From positions 3,398 to 67,397 of the forward strand of contig CAYYQN010000024.1 in NCBI GenBank assembly GCA_964473865.1: a stretch of 64,000 nucleotides of DNA, given 5' to 3'. Position 1 is the first letter of the stretch; every line of letters starts with the position of its first letter. Below the pieces are notes generated by a model. That model had not been told where the DNA came from. It saw nothing but the letters and a program-made list of their open reading frames with translations, and searched no databases. Both the position numbers and the translations under genes were made by a program. This document shows positions 51,951-60,044 of this stretch, in pieces. The DNA comes from CAIMUX01 sp964473865. GTDB taxonomy: Bacteria; Eisenbacteria; RBG-16-71-46; CAIMUX01.

Positions 51951-54917
51951 TCACCTCGCTCGCGGAGCCCACGAACCTGCGCTCCGAGCGCGTGTCGCCG
52001 TGGGACCCCGCGCCGCCGTGGGACCCCGAGCCGCCGCGCTGCTTCTGGTGCGCCGTCCATTCGCCCCGGCACCGGCCGCGCCGGCCCCGGCCTGTTCCCG
52101 TCGCCCGGCCAGTTCCTCGCGCAACGCCTCGCCGGTGAATGATCCCTTGACCCGCGCCACTTCCTCGGGCGTCCCCTGAGCGACCAGCGTTCCGCCCCAG
52201 TCTCCGCCCTCCGGCCCCAAGTCGATGACATGGTCGGCGGTCTTGATGACGTCGAGCTGGTGTTCGATCACCACCACGGTGTTGCCGGCATCTACCAGAC
52301 GGCCGAGCACCTCCAGGAGGACGCGGATGTCCTCGAAGTGCAGGCCGGTGGTCGGCTCATCGAGGATGTACAGCGTCCGGCCCGTGGCCACCCGCGACAG
52401 CTCGGTGGCGAGTTTCACCCGCTGAGCTTCCCCTCCGCTCAGGGTGGTGGCCGGCTGTCCCAGGTGGAGGTAACCCAGGCCCACGTCGCGAAGCGTCGCC
52501 AGCCGGCGCCGCAACGGCGGGATGTTGCCCAGAAACTCCAACGCTTCCTCGACCGTCAAGGCCAGGATGTCGGCGATGTTCTTCCCCTTGAACGCGACTT
52601 CCAGCGTCTCGCGGTTGTAGCGCTTCCCGCCGCAGACCTCGCAGCGCACGTAGACGTCCGGCAGGAAGTGCATTTCGATCTTCACGACCCCGTCGCCGCG
52701 GCAGGCCTCGCAGCGGCCGCCCTTCACGTTGAAGCTGAACCGGCCGGGGCCGTAGCCGCGGACCTTCGCCTCGGGCAGCTTGACGAAGAGGTTCCGCACC
52801 TCGGTAAAAGCACCGGTGTAGGTGGCGCAGTTGGAGCGGGGCGTGCGCCCGATGGGCGACTGGTCGATGTCCACCACCTTGTCGAGGTGCTCGAGCCCCC
52901 GCAGAGCCCGGTGCTTTCCCGGCACGGGGCCGCCCTGATGCAAGGCCCGGGCCACGGCCCGGTACAGGATCTCGTTCACGAGCGTGCTCTTGCCGCTGCC
53001 GGAGACTCCGGTGACGCAGACGAAGGTGCCGAGCGGAATCGACACCGTCAGGTTCTGCAGGTTGTGCTCCGCCGCCCCCTCCAACACCAGCCGCTTTCCG
53101 CTCCCCCGACGTCGCGCCGGCGGCAGGGGGATCGCCCGCGCGCCCGCCAGGTACTGGCCGGTCAACGACGCCGGGACCGCCTGGACCTGGGTCGGCGTTC
53201 CCGCCGCAACGACCTCTCCGCCGTGCCGGCCCGCCCCGGGACCGAGATCGACCAGGTAGTCGGCCGCCAGCATGGTGTCGCGGTCGTGCTCCACCACCAC
53301 CACCGTGTTGCCGAGGTCGCGCAGGCGGAGCAGCGTGTCCAGGAGCTTGCGATTGTCGCGGTGATGGAGTCCGATGGACGGCTCGTCCAGGATGTAGAGT
53401 ACGCCGACGAGCTGGGAGCCGATCTGCGTCGCCAGCCGGATCCGCTGCGACTCGCCGCCGGAGAGCGTGCCGGAGGCGCGCTCCAGCGTGATGTAGCCCA
53501 GCCCCACGTCGTTCAGGAAGCGCAGCCGCTCCCGGATCTCCTTCAACACCTGGGCCGCGATGAGGCGATCGCGTTCCCCCGGCGCCAGGGTGCCCACCGT
53601 CTCCAGCGCGGAGCGCACCGACAGGCGAACCCAGCGGTCGATGTTCCAGTCGCCGATGCGGACCGCCAGAGTCTCGGGCTTCAGCCGCGCCCCGCCGCAC
53701 GACGGGCAAGGCTTCGGGCTCATGAACTTCTCGATCCAGGCCCGCATGTCGTCGGACTTCGTCTCGCGGTACCGCCGCAGGAGGTTGGGGATCACCCCTT
53801 CGAATCGGGTGCGCCAGCGAACGTCGCCACGATCGCCGGAGTGGCGGACCTCCACCTCCTCCTCGCCGCTGCCGTGGAGAAGGATCTTCCGCGCCTTGGC
53901 GGAGAGCTTTCCGAAGGGGCTGTCCAGGGAGAAGCCGTACTTGCGGGCCACCCCCTGGAGGATCGAACCATGCCAGCCGGCTTCCGCATCGCGCCACACC
54001 ATCAACGCCCCCTCCCCCACGGAGAGCGACGGATCCGGCACCACGAGGTCTTCATCGATTTCCAGCAGGCTGCCGAGCCCCTGGCACGCCGGACAGGCGC
54101 CGTAGGGGCTGTTGAACGAGAAGTTCCGCGGGTTCAGCGGGTCGAAGCTGATTCCGCATGCGGTGCAGGCCGCCTGCTCGTTGAAGAGCTGCTCGCCCCC
54201 ATCCTCGCCGAGGACCCGCACCATTCCCTTTCCGGTGCCGAGGGCGGTTTCCAGCGAATCCGCCAGGCGTTGCCGGCGGCCGGCGTCCACCGCGATCCGG
54301 TCGACCACCACCTCGATGGTGTGCTTGCGCTTCTTGTCGAGGTCCGGCATCCCGGCATCGAGCGAGTGGAGGTCGCCATCAATGCGCACCCGCAGGAACC
54401 CCTGGCGTTGGAGCGATTCCAGGTCCTTTCGATACTCTCCCTTACGCCCTTCCACCAGCGGGGCGAGGATCTGGACCCGCTTGCCGGGAAACGCCTCGAG
54501 CACGCGCGCCACGATCTCGTCGATCGATTGGCGGGTGATCTCGCGGCCGCACTGATGGCAGTACTGGCGCCCGATGCGCGCGAAGAGCAGCCGCAGATAG
54601 TCGTAGATCTCGGTGGTGGTAGCGACGGTGGAACGCGGGTTCCGTCCCGCGCCGCGCTGCTCGATCGAGATGGCGGGCGACAGGCCGGTGATGTGATCCA
54701 CGTCCGGCTTCTCCATCTGCCCCAGGAACTGCCGGGCGTAGGCGGAGAGCGATTCGACGTAGCGGCGCTGTCCTTCGGCGTAGAGCGTGTCGAAGGCCAG
54801 GGAGGACTTCCCCGAGCCGGAGACTCCGGTGAAGACGACCAGAGCGTCGCGCGGGATCGTCAGGGAGATGTTCTTGAGGTTGTGCTCGCGGGCTCCCTCG
54901 ATCGTGATCTGCTGCAC
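51951..54917 (-). CDS. uvrA: Excinuclease ABC subunit A
   Basis: 988 residues. UvrA recognises bulky DNA lesions and loads UvrB in nucleotide excision repair. Both ABC ATPase halves are intact: Walker A VVFTGVSGSGKSSLAFDTLY and VCVTGVSGSGKSTLVNEILY, signatures TLSGGESQRIRLA and TLSGGEAQRVKLA, Walker B LYILDEPSIGLH and LYILDEPTTGLH. Zinc sites: CHQCGR region, CTACG...CPACQG and CEACRG...CEVCGG. The start is GTG with AAAGGA upstream. The last 45 residues are a low-complexity Ala/Gly/Arg extension containing a repeated ARGPTA unit (18-nt DNA repeat). An SOS box lies about 130 bases upstream. Confidence 0.98.
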   Translation of the reverse strand: MQQITIEGAREHNLKNISLTIPRDALVVFTGVSGSGKSSLAFDTLYAEGQRRYVESLSAYARQFLGQMEKPDVDHITGLSPAISIEQRGAGRNPRSTVATTTEIYDYLRLLFARIGRQYCHQCGREITRQSIDEIVARVLEAFPGKRVQILAPLVEGRKGEYRKDLESLQRQGFLRVRIDGDLHSLDAGMPDLDKKRKHTIEVVVDRIAVDAGRRQRLADSLETALGTGKGMVRVLGEDGGEQLFNEQAACTACGISFDPLNPRNFSFNSPYGACPACQGLGSLLEIDEDLVVPDPSLSVGEGALMVWRDAEAGWHGSILQGVARKYGFSLDSPFGKLSAKARKILLHGSGEEEVEVRHSGDRGDVRWRTRFEGVIPNLLRRYRETKSDDMRAWIEKFMSPKPCPSCGGARLKPETLAVRIGDWNIDRWVRLSVRSALETVGTLAPGERDRLIAAQVLKEIRERLRFLNDVGLGYITLERASGTLSGGESQRIRLATQIGSQLVGVLYILDEPSIGLHHRDNRKLLDTLLRLRDLGNTVVVVEHDRDTMLAADYLVDLGPGAGRHGGEVVAAGTPTQVQAVPASLTGQYLAGARAIPLPPARRRGSGKRLVLEGAAEHNLQNLTVSIPLGTFVCVTGVSGSGKSTLVNEILYRAVARALHQGGPVPGKHRALRGLEHLDKVVDIDQSPIGRTPRSNCATYTGAFTEVRNLFVKLPEAKVRGYGPGRFSFNVKGGRCEACRGDGVVKIEMHFLPDVYVRCEVCGGKRYNRETLEVAFKGKNIADILALTVEEALEFLGNIPPLRRRLATLRDVGLGYLHLGQPATTLSGGEAQRVKLATELSRVATGRTLYILDEPTTGLHFEDIRVLLEVLGRLVDAGNTVVVIEHQLDVIKTADHVIDLGPEGGDWGGTLVAQGTPEEVARVKGSFTGEALREELAGRREQAGAGAAGAGANGRRTRSSAAARGPTAARGPTATRARSAGSWAPRAR

Positions 54918-55044
54918 AGTACCGGTCCTTTCTGCTCCCCCTGGCGGACACCCGGTCGCGGCCGGCAGCGCAAAGAGACGGTTCCTCGGCCGCGGCTGGG
55001 ACGCGAGAGTAACACAGAGAAGCGGCGCCGGGATGACAAATGCA

Positions 55045-55056
55045 GAACAAATGTTC
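55045..55056. promoter_or_regulatory. SOS box (LexA site, GAAC-N4-GTTC) upstream of uvrA
   Basis: A perfect inverted repeat GAAC-AAAT-GTTC, the form bound by Gram-positive-type (B. subtilis) LexA and by LexA of some other phyla. It sits 128 bases before the uvrA start and just upstream of a -35-like TTGTCA read towards uvrA. uvrA is a standard SOS gene, so position and sequence agree. The plus-strand gene at 55359 is 300 bases away and is less likely to be its target. Confidence 0.7.
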
Positions 55057-55218
55057 CTCTGAATCGAGAGCGGAGCGGAGCGCGGGATCCGGGGTCGACA
55101 GGCCCATTCGAAGGGGGGCCTTCAAGTTGGGACAACAGCGGACGGGCCGGATCGGGGGGACATCGAGAGGGGGATCGCGCTTGAGCCCGGGAGGCACGCC
55201 TCCCAGGCGTCCGAAGTC

Positions 55219-55227
55219 TGCTACCCT
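55219..55227 (+). promoter_or_regulatory. Extended -10 of the PKD/NTF2-like lipoprotein gene
   Basis: TGC-TACCCT. The surrounding bases (CTGCTACCCTGATTGC) closely resemble those before the downstream paralogue (56814-56822). No -35 is seen, as expected for an extended -10. The leader would be about 125 bases. Confidence 0.45.
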
Positions 55228-55358
55228 GATTGCCCGATGGTCGATCACCCCCCGGAAAGCTCCTGCCGCGGGACACGGGTCTGGCGGGACCAATCGTGAC
55301 GGGAGCCCGGTGATCGGAAAGGATCCGACGATGGGCGTACGAAAGAAGGAGGCCGGCA

Positions 55359-56552
55359 GTGAGCTCTGGCTCGGTTCTTCGCATCCTCGCGCTGCTCTGT
55401 CTGCCTGGAACCACTCTCGTGGCCGGTTGTGGTGACGACGACTCCGTCACGAGAACGCCGGTAAACACTCCCCCCACCGCCTGCTTCATCGTGAGTCCGG
55501 ATACGGGCACGGTCGCGACCGACTTCCGGTTCGACGCCTCGTGCAGCACGGACGGACAGGACGCCACGGCGCAGCTCCAGGTGCGCTGGGACCTGGAAAG
55601 CGACGGGGTATGGGATGTCGACTGGAGCACCGTCAAGACGCTGACGCGTCGCTTCGCCGCGATCGGCGCGCGGACCGTGGCGCTTGAAGTCAAGGATAGC
55701 GCAGGGTTGGCGGCATCCACCTCGCGGCAGATCCTGGCCGCGAACACCGCTCCCACGGCGTCCTTCATCGTGGAACCGGAGTCCGGCACCACGGCGACGG
55801 TGTTCTCGTTCGACGCTTCCGGGTCCTCGGACCTGGAAGAACCCGGCACGGCTCTACGGGTTCGCTGGGATTGGGAGAGTGACGGGACGTGGGACACCGG
55901 GTACTCCACTGCGAAGACGGCGAGCCACATATTTGCCGCACCCGGCACCATGGTCGTTGCGCTGGAGGTTACGGATCCCGAAGGTTTGACCGGGACCACG
56001 ACCCGCTCGGTGACGGTGTCCGATCGGTACCTCCCGCCGACCTCGCCGGCGAACGTACTCGCCAACCTTCAAGCGGCATACGCGGATCGCAACATCGGCC
56101 AGTACCGGAAGCTCTTCACCGAAGACTTCACGTTCGTCTTCAACCCGCTGGATCCGGAGGACCCGGACCACCCTACCCCGGCTTCCTGGGGCCTCGTCGA
56201 TGAGCTCGAAGCGACACAGAACATGTTCGAGGATGAGCTGGTGCACGAGGTCGAGTTGACGGGCTACCGGATGGGCGTGCCTCAGGCCGCCGACTCCGTC
56301 TTCTACGGCCCGCATGCGTGGAAGGTGCGCGTCGACGAGACGAACCTGCAGGTCGCGACGCGGACGCCGGACGGCGACCTGCTCACGCTGGTCGTGCAAG
56401 GCACCACCGAGATGTTCTTCTTCCGGGAGGACCCCACCCGGCCGATCGACGGACATCCAACCTGGTTCATCTTTCGCTGGGAGGACCAGCCGATCGGGTC
56501 CGTCAAGACTGAGAGCAAAAGCTGGGGACAGTTGAAGGCCTTGTTCCGCTAG
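55359..56552 (+). CDS. Lipoprotein with two PKD-like domains and an NTF2-like domain
   Basis: 397 residues from a GTG with AAGGAGG 7 bases ahead. Lipobox VAGC (TTLVAGCGDDD). Two PKD-like domains (about 35-125 and 127-220; ACFIVSPDTGTVATDFRFDA and ASFIVEPESGTTATVFSFDA) precede a 170-residue NTF2/SnoaL-like domain starting NVLANLQAAYADRNIGQYRK, with KLFTEDFTFVFNPLDPEDPD and EMFFFREDPTRPIDGHPTWF. That last domain recurs at high identity in the next gene, which lacks PKD domains. The role is unknown; NTF2-like folds bind small ligands or form dimers. The final codons are duplicated just after the stop. Confidence 0.8.
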   Translation: MSSGSVLRILALLCLPGTTLVAGCGDDDSVTRTPVNTPPTACFIVSPDTGTVATDFRFDASCSTDGQDATAQLQVRWDLESDGVWDVDWSTVKTLTRRFAAIGARTVALEVKDSAGLAASTSRQILAANTAPTASFIVEPESGTTATVFSFDASGSSDLEEPGTALRVRWDWESDGTWDTGYSTAKTASHIFAAPGTMVVALEVTDPEGLTGTTTRSVTVSDRYLPPTSPANVLANLQAAYADRNIGQYRKLFTEDFTFVFNPLDPEDPDHPTPASWGLVDELEATQNMFEDELVHEVELTGYRMGVPQAADSVFYGPHAWKVRVDETNLQVATRTPDGDLLTLVVQGTTEMFFFREDPTRPIDGHPTWFIFRWEDQPIGSVKTESKSWGQLKALFR

Positions 56553-56613
56553 CGGCAGGCGTTCGCCGAACACAAGGCCCGGTTCCGCTGAGCGGCGAAC
56601 GTTCGCCGAGCGC
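56535..56613 (+). repeat. 39-nt tandem duplication spanning the lipoprotein gene stop codon
   Basis: 56535-56573 encodes KALFR-stop and the next bases; 56574-56613 repeats it as KARFR-stop, with one inserted base after the stop region. The step is 39 bases, so the second copy is in frame: reading through the TAG would add only 12 residues before TGA. Within the second copy GGCGAAC/GTTCGCC (56594-56607) is a perfect 14-base palindrome. Confidence 0.7.
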
Positions 56614-56933
56614 AGCGCCATCGGTTGGCCCGGCACTCAGATTCCCCAAGATCACGTCAACCTCCCGAAATCCCGGCGGGCAGTGCCGTGCCGTCGAACT
56701 CGGCGTATGTTTCGGCCGGGGCATCGGACGGTAGCACCCCGGCCGGCTCCGCGACCTCCGGTCTGACGTCTCACGGTCGCTGTGCCGCGGCACCACCCGC
56801 TCAAGCCTGGTTCTGCTATCCTTGTTGCGACGATCGATGCCCGTGCGCCCGAAGCGCCTCCGCCCGGAGCTCGGACGCGGCGGCGAGGGGGAGAGAATCG
56901 CGCACGCTCGTGCGTAGAAAGCGAGAGGCGACG
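56553..56933. other. Spacer between the two NTF2-like lipoprotein genes
   Basis: 381 bases without a gene. It begins with the duplicated gene end and palindrome, and contains an extended -10 TGC-TATCCT (56814-56822) in a CTGCTATCCTTGTTGC context that matches the promoter of the upstream paralogue, 112 bases before the GTG. No U-tract terminator. Confidence 0.45.
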
Positions 56934-57602
56934 GTGCACCCCGGATCGATGATTCCATGCGGTGTGAGGCCTTTCGTGCTGGGGGCGGTTCTGCTGCCGG
57001 CGGTGCTCCTGTCGGCGGTTCTCCTGCCCGGCTGCGGCGACGAGGCGAAAACGCCGGTGGGGGGCGATCTCATCGTTTACTACCTTCCCCAGACCTCAGC
57101 GGCGAACGTCCTCGCCAACCTTCGGCAAGCGTACGCGGAGCGCAAGATCGACGAGTACCGGAAGCTCTTCACGGACGACTTCACGTTCGTCTTCAACCCG
57201 CTGGATCCGGAGGACCTTGACCACCCCAACCCGGATTCCTGGGGACTGGTGGACGAGCTGCAGGCGACTCGAAACATGTTCGCCGATTCGTCTGTGACCA
57301 AGATCGAGCTCACCAGCTACGTGCTCGGCGCCATCGAGCGCGCCGACTCAATTCACTACGGCCCGCGCACCTGGAAGCAGCGCGTGGAACAGGTCAACCT
57401 GCAGGTCGCGACGAGATTGCCGAACGGCGGAACTCTGACCCTGGTAGTGGAGGGGACCACCGAAACGTTCTTCTTCCGGGAGGACCCCACCAAGCCGATC
57501 CAAGGACGGCCGGCTTGGTTCATCTTCCGCTGGGAGGATCATCCGAGCGGCCCCAAGACCGAGAACAAGACCTGGGGACAGATCAAGGCCGTGTTCTTCT
57601 GA
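56934..57602 (+). CDS. NTF2-like lipoprotein, paralogue of the upstream gene
   Basis: 222 residues from a GTG at 56934 with GAGAGG 5 bases ahead; an ATG 15 bases later has no Shine-Dalgarno. Signal VLLPAVLLSAVLLPGC-GDE has lipobox LPGC. After a short linker the NTF2-like domain matches the upstream protein almost throughout: NVLANLRQAYAERKIDEYRK, KLFTDDFTFVFNPLDPEDLD, ETFFFREDPTKPIQGRPAWF, ending KTWGQIKAVFF. It lacks the two PKD domains, so one gene gained or the other lost them after tandem duplication. Function unknown. Confidence 0.82.
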   Translation: MHPGSMIPCGVRPFVLGAVLLPAVLLSAVLLPGCGDEAKTPVGGDLIVYYLPQTSAANVLANLRQAYAERKIDEYRKLFTDDFTFVFNPLDPEDLDHPNPDSWGLVDELQATRNMFADSSVTKIELTSYVLGAIERADSIHYGPRTWKQRVEQVNLQVATRLPNGGTLTLVVEGTTETFFFREDPTKPIQGRPAWFIFRWEDHPSGPKTENKTWGQIKAVFF

Positions 57603-57718
57603 GCCGCGATCCCTGCAGGAATGGCATCGTGGGCCATCCCCCGATTCGCCGGCTGCGACGCGGATCGCCTCGGGCGCGTCGCGACCTGCCCTGCGGGCGC
57701 GACCCCGGGCCGCCTGCC

Positions 57719-59935
57719 TCAACGCGCCCGCACGATCCGCCCCGTCGCCACCGCCCCTCCGAAGTCGAGCCGGGCCCAGTAGACGCCGGAAGGGGTCGGC
57801 CGGCCGCGCTGGTCCCGGCCGTCCCAGAGCCAGGAGGCGTCCCGTAGGTCGCGCGTGCGGCGAACGCACCGGCCGGCGGGATCCAGGATGCACAAGACCG
57901 CGCCGCGAAGCCCGTTCGAACCGGCGGGCACCGACGGCCAGTCGATCCGGACATTACCGACGCTCGGATCGGGCCGGACGCGCAGAGCGAGCGTGGGGCC
58001 GCTCGGCAGTGGCAGCCTTGGAGCACCGCCCAGATCGCTGACCGGATCCGCCGCCGGACCGTAGCCTGGCGAGGGTCCTCCCACCTCGTACGCCCCCAGA
58101 TCCGGCGCGGTCCCCAGCCAGCCGTCATTCAGGTTGGCCAGAGACAGGCCCGCGTCGACCGCCGACGCTCCCGGTTGCAGACGCACGTCTGCGTCGCCGG
58201 GCGGGTACGGCGGGAAGAACGTCGGCGCCCCGAGATAGGGCCCGCGCAGCGGTTCCTCGGCGTCGACGAAGATGCCGTAGTCCACGAGCACGCCGTGCTC
58301 CTCCAGTCCCGTCGCGGCCTGAAACGCCGCCAGGGTCGGGTAGCTCACATAGTTGAAACGCGCGAAGCGGGCCGGATCCGCCTGGTACCAGCCGTCGTGG
58401 TCGAAGTCCGCAAAGTCGCCCGCGGTGTCCAGACAGATCGGATCGCCGCTATGTCCGGGGGCGCTGCCGCCCAGAATCAGGTTGTTGCGCAAGATTACCC
58501 GGCGCCACTCGCCTCCGCCCCAGCCTCGTTCGTCCGCCCCCGCCATCGTGTTCTGCACGACGATCATGCCGGTCGGGTCTCCGTGGAATTTCAGCGGCTT
58601 GAGTTGCCAGTTGTAGACCACGTTCCGGAGCATGTAGATCGGGCCGCCGTATACCGGTTGGCAGCTGAATCCGCAGAGCACGTTGGTGATCCGGTTGTCG
58701 TGGCATCGGATGTTGTGGCGCGAGGCGTCGAACTCCACGCCGTCGTCGGTGCAATCGTAAAGCTCGTTCCCGTACACGTCGCAGTTGGACGTCACGATGC
58801 TGTCCCGGTCGGATCCCACCATCACCGCGTCGAAGACCCCATGAATCCGGTTGTATCGCACTACATGCCCCCTCCCGACCAGAAGCAGCGCGTAGTGGTC
58901 CTCGTTGCGTCCCTCCTCCCAGCGCAGCGGCCCCACAATCTCGTTTCCGGACACGAAGACGTTCTCGTGTTCTGAGTCCCGGAAGTCGAGGCCGAACATC
59001 TCGTCTCCGGAACGGGTGGAAAAGTCGATCCGGCAGTCGATCACCGCGATGTTGCGGGTGCCGCTCGCGCGCAGGCACCGCGAGCGGGGATTGCGCATGG
59101 TGAGATTGCGGAACTGGAGATCGTGGTTCCCGGAGAGCTCGATCAGGTGGTAGCAGGCGCTCTGGCCATCGATGACGCTCAGGTCGCGATCGACTCCGCT
59201 CCAGACAATCGGCTCATCCGGCGTGCCGCTCGCCTGGAGATCGAGGGAGTCGGTGTAGACGCCGGGCGCCAGTAGAAAGAGGTCCCCGGGCGCGGCCGCC
59301 GCGTCGGCGGCGGCGATCCCGCGGAAGGGATCGCCCGACGTGCCGCTTCCCCCTCCGCTCCCCGGCGTCACGTAACGCACGCGCGCGTCGGCGCCGACTT
59401 GAGGCCACGCCCGCGTCGAGAACGGGAGGGTCGTGTCGGCGGACCCACCGTCGGGATCGCTCAAAACGAGGCGCACCACGTACTCGCTCGCGGGCTCGAG
59501 GTCGAAGAGGCTTCCCGCGAGGAGGTTTCCCGGATCGACCTGGTGTTCGTTCTGGATTCCGGGCTCGACGCGGAAGAGCGGCTGTCCCTCCCGCCACCCG
59601 CTGCTGTCTGCCGCGAGACGGAAGCGCGTGAGCACCACGCAGTCCTGGTCGGTGTCGCCGTCGATAAGCCACTCGATGCCGGCGGCAACCTGAGTTGCCT
59701 CGACGGCGATCGGGCCCGGAACCGTGGACGTCTGGGCCCAGGCCGCAGGGCCAAGGAGAAGCACCCCGGCCAAGGCCGCGAGACCAACGCGGGGTCTTCG
59801 CCGGGACGCTCCGCCTCGTCTTCTCCCCGCGGACTTCGCCCGGCCGCGCGCGCTCGCGATGGCCGGCCGGGCCTCGGCCGGAGCCCGCGGTCGTCTCCAC
59901 GATCGGTTTGCGGGAGAGCCCGTCGCACACAGCAT
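57719..59935 (-). CDS. Secreted right-handed beta-helix protein with C-terminal sorting-like domain (copy 1)
   Basis: 738 residues from an ATG at 59935 with GGAGG 6 bases ahead. An Arg-rich leader of about 48 residues precedes the hydrophobic core VGLAALAGVLLLGPAAWAQT, so the signal peptide has an unusually long n-region or the true start is later. A fibronectin-like domain (about 72-175) leads into a parallel beta-helix (about 180-600: DPFRGIAAADAAAAPGDLFL, NEIVGPLRWEEGRNEDHYAL, NVLCGFSCQPVYGGPIYMLR). The end is the FlgD-like domain (ILDPAGRCVRRTRDL, LWDGRDQRGRPTPSGVYWAR). Beta-helix proteins of this type often bind or cleave polysaccharide, but no catalytic residues are assignable. It is a tandem paralogue of the next gene. 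The 116-base convergent spacer before 57719 has no clear terminator. Confidence 0.82.
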   Translation of the reverse strand: MLCATGSPANRSWRRPRAPAEARPAIASARGRAKSAGRRRGGASRRRPRVGLAALAGVLLLGPAAWAQTSTVPGPIAVEATQVAAGIEWLIDGDTDQDCVVLTRFRLAADSSGWREGQPLFRVEPGIQNEHQVDPGNLLAGSLFDLEPASEYVVRLVLSDPDGGSADTTLPFSTRAWPQVGADARVRYVTPGSGGGSGTSGDPFRGIAAADAAAAPGDLFLLAPGVYTDSLDLQASGTPDEPIVWSGVDRDLSVIDGQSACYHLIELSGNHDLQFRNLTMRNPRSRCLRASGTRNIAVIDCRIDFSTRSGDEMFGLDFRDSEHENVFVSGNEIVGPLRWEEGRNEDHYALLLVGRGHVVRYNRIHGVFDAVMVGSDRDSIVTSNCDVYGNELYDCTDDGVEFDASRHNIRCHDNRITNVLCGFSCQPVYGGPIYMLRNVVYNWQLKPLKFHGDPTGMIVVQNTMAGADERGWGGGEWRRVILRNNLILGGSAPGHSGDPICLDTAGDFADFDHDGWYQADPARFARFNYVSYPTLAAFQAATGLEEHGVLVDYGIFVDAEEPLRGPYLGAPTFFPPYPPGDADVRLQPGASAVDAGLSLANLNDGWLGTAPDLGAYEVGGPSPGYGPAADPVSDLGGAPRLPLPSGPTLALRVRPDPSVGNVRIDWPSVPAGSNGLRGAVLCILDPAGRCVRRTRDLRDASWLWDGRDQRGRPTPSGVYWARLDFGGAVATGRIVRAR

Positions 59936-59982
59936 CCATCGCCTCCGCCCGTTGCCGGAACCGCTCCAAACGTCCGGGATTC

Positions 59983-59988
59983 AGTATA
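59983..59988 (-). promoter_or_regulatory. Predicted -10 of beta-helix gene copy 1
   Basis: Minus-strand TATACT with a weak -35 TCTGGA 17 bases upstream; start near 59976, giving a leader of about 41 bases. This shows the two tandem paralogues are transcribed separately. Confidence 0.5.
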
Positions 59989-60044
59989 GCCGAGGCGGGC
60001 CGCGATCCAGACCTCCGCGCCGCCGCCCGGCCGGACCTCCCGGA

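Larger units (their letters stand above)
54918..55358. other. Divergent region between uvrA and the PKD/NTF2-like lipoprotein gene
   Basis: 441 bases without a gene. It contains the SOS box at 55045-55056, a possible uvrA promoter on the minus strand (TTGTCA near 55033-55038 with TGTTAC about 19 bases on), and an extended -10 for the plus-strand gene (55219-55227). Nothing else is recognisable. Confidence 0.5.

Noticed and set aside
52230..55184. 984-codon plus-strand frame opposite uvrA
   Set aside because: uvrA on the minus strand is certain; the opposite frame is a codon-bias shadow with no recognisable domain.
56594..56607. Second LexA site (CGAACGTTCG)
   Set aside because: The half-sites are adjacent with no four-base spacer, and the palindrome is part of a duplicated gene end.
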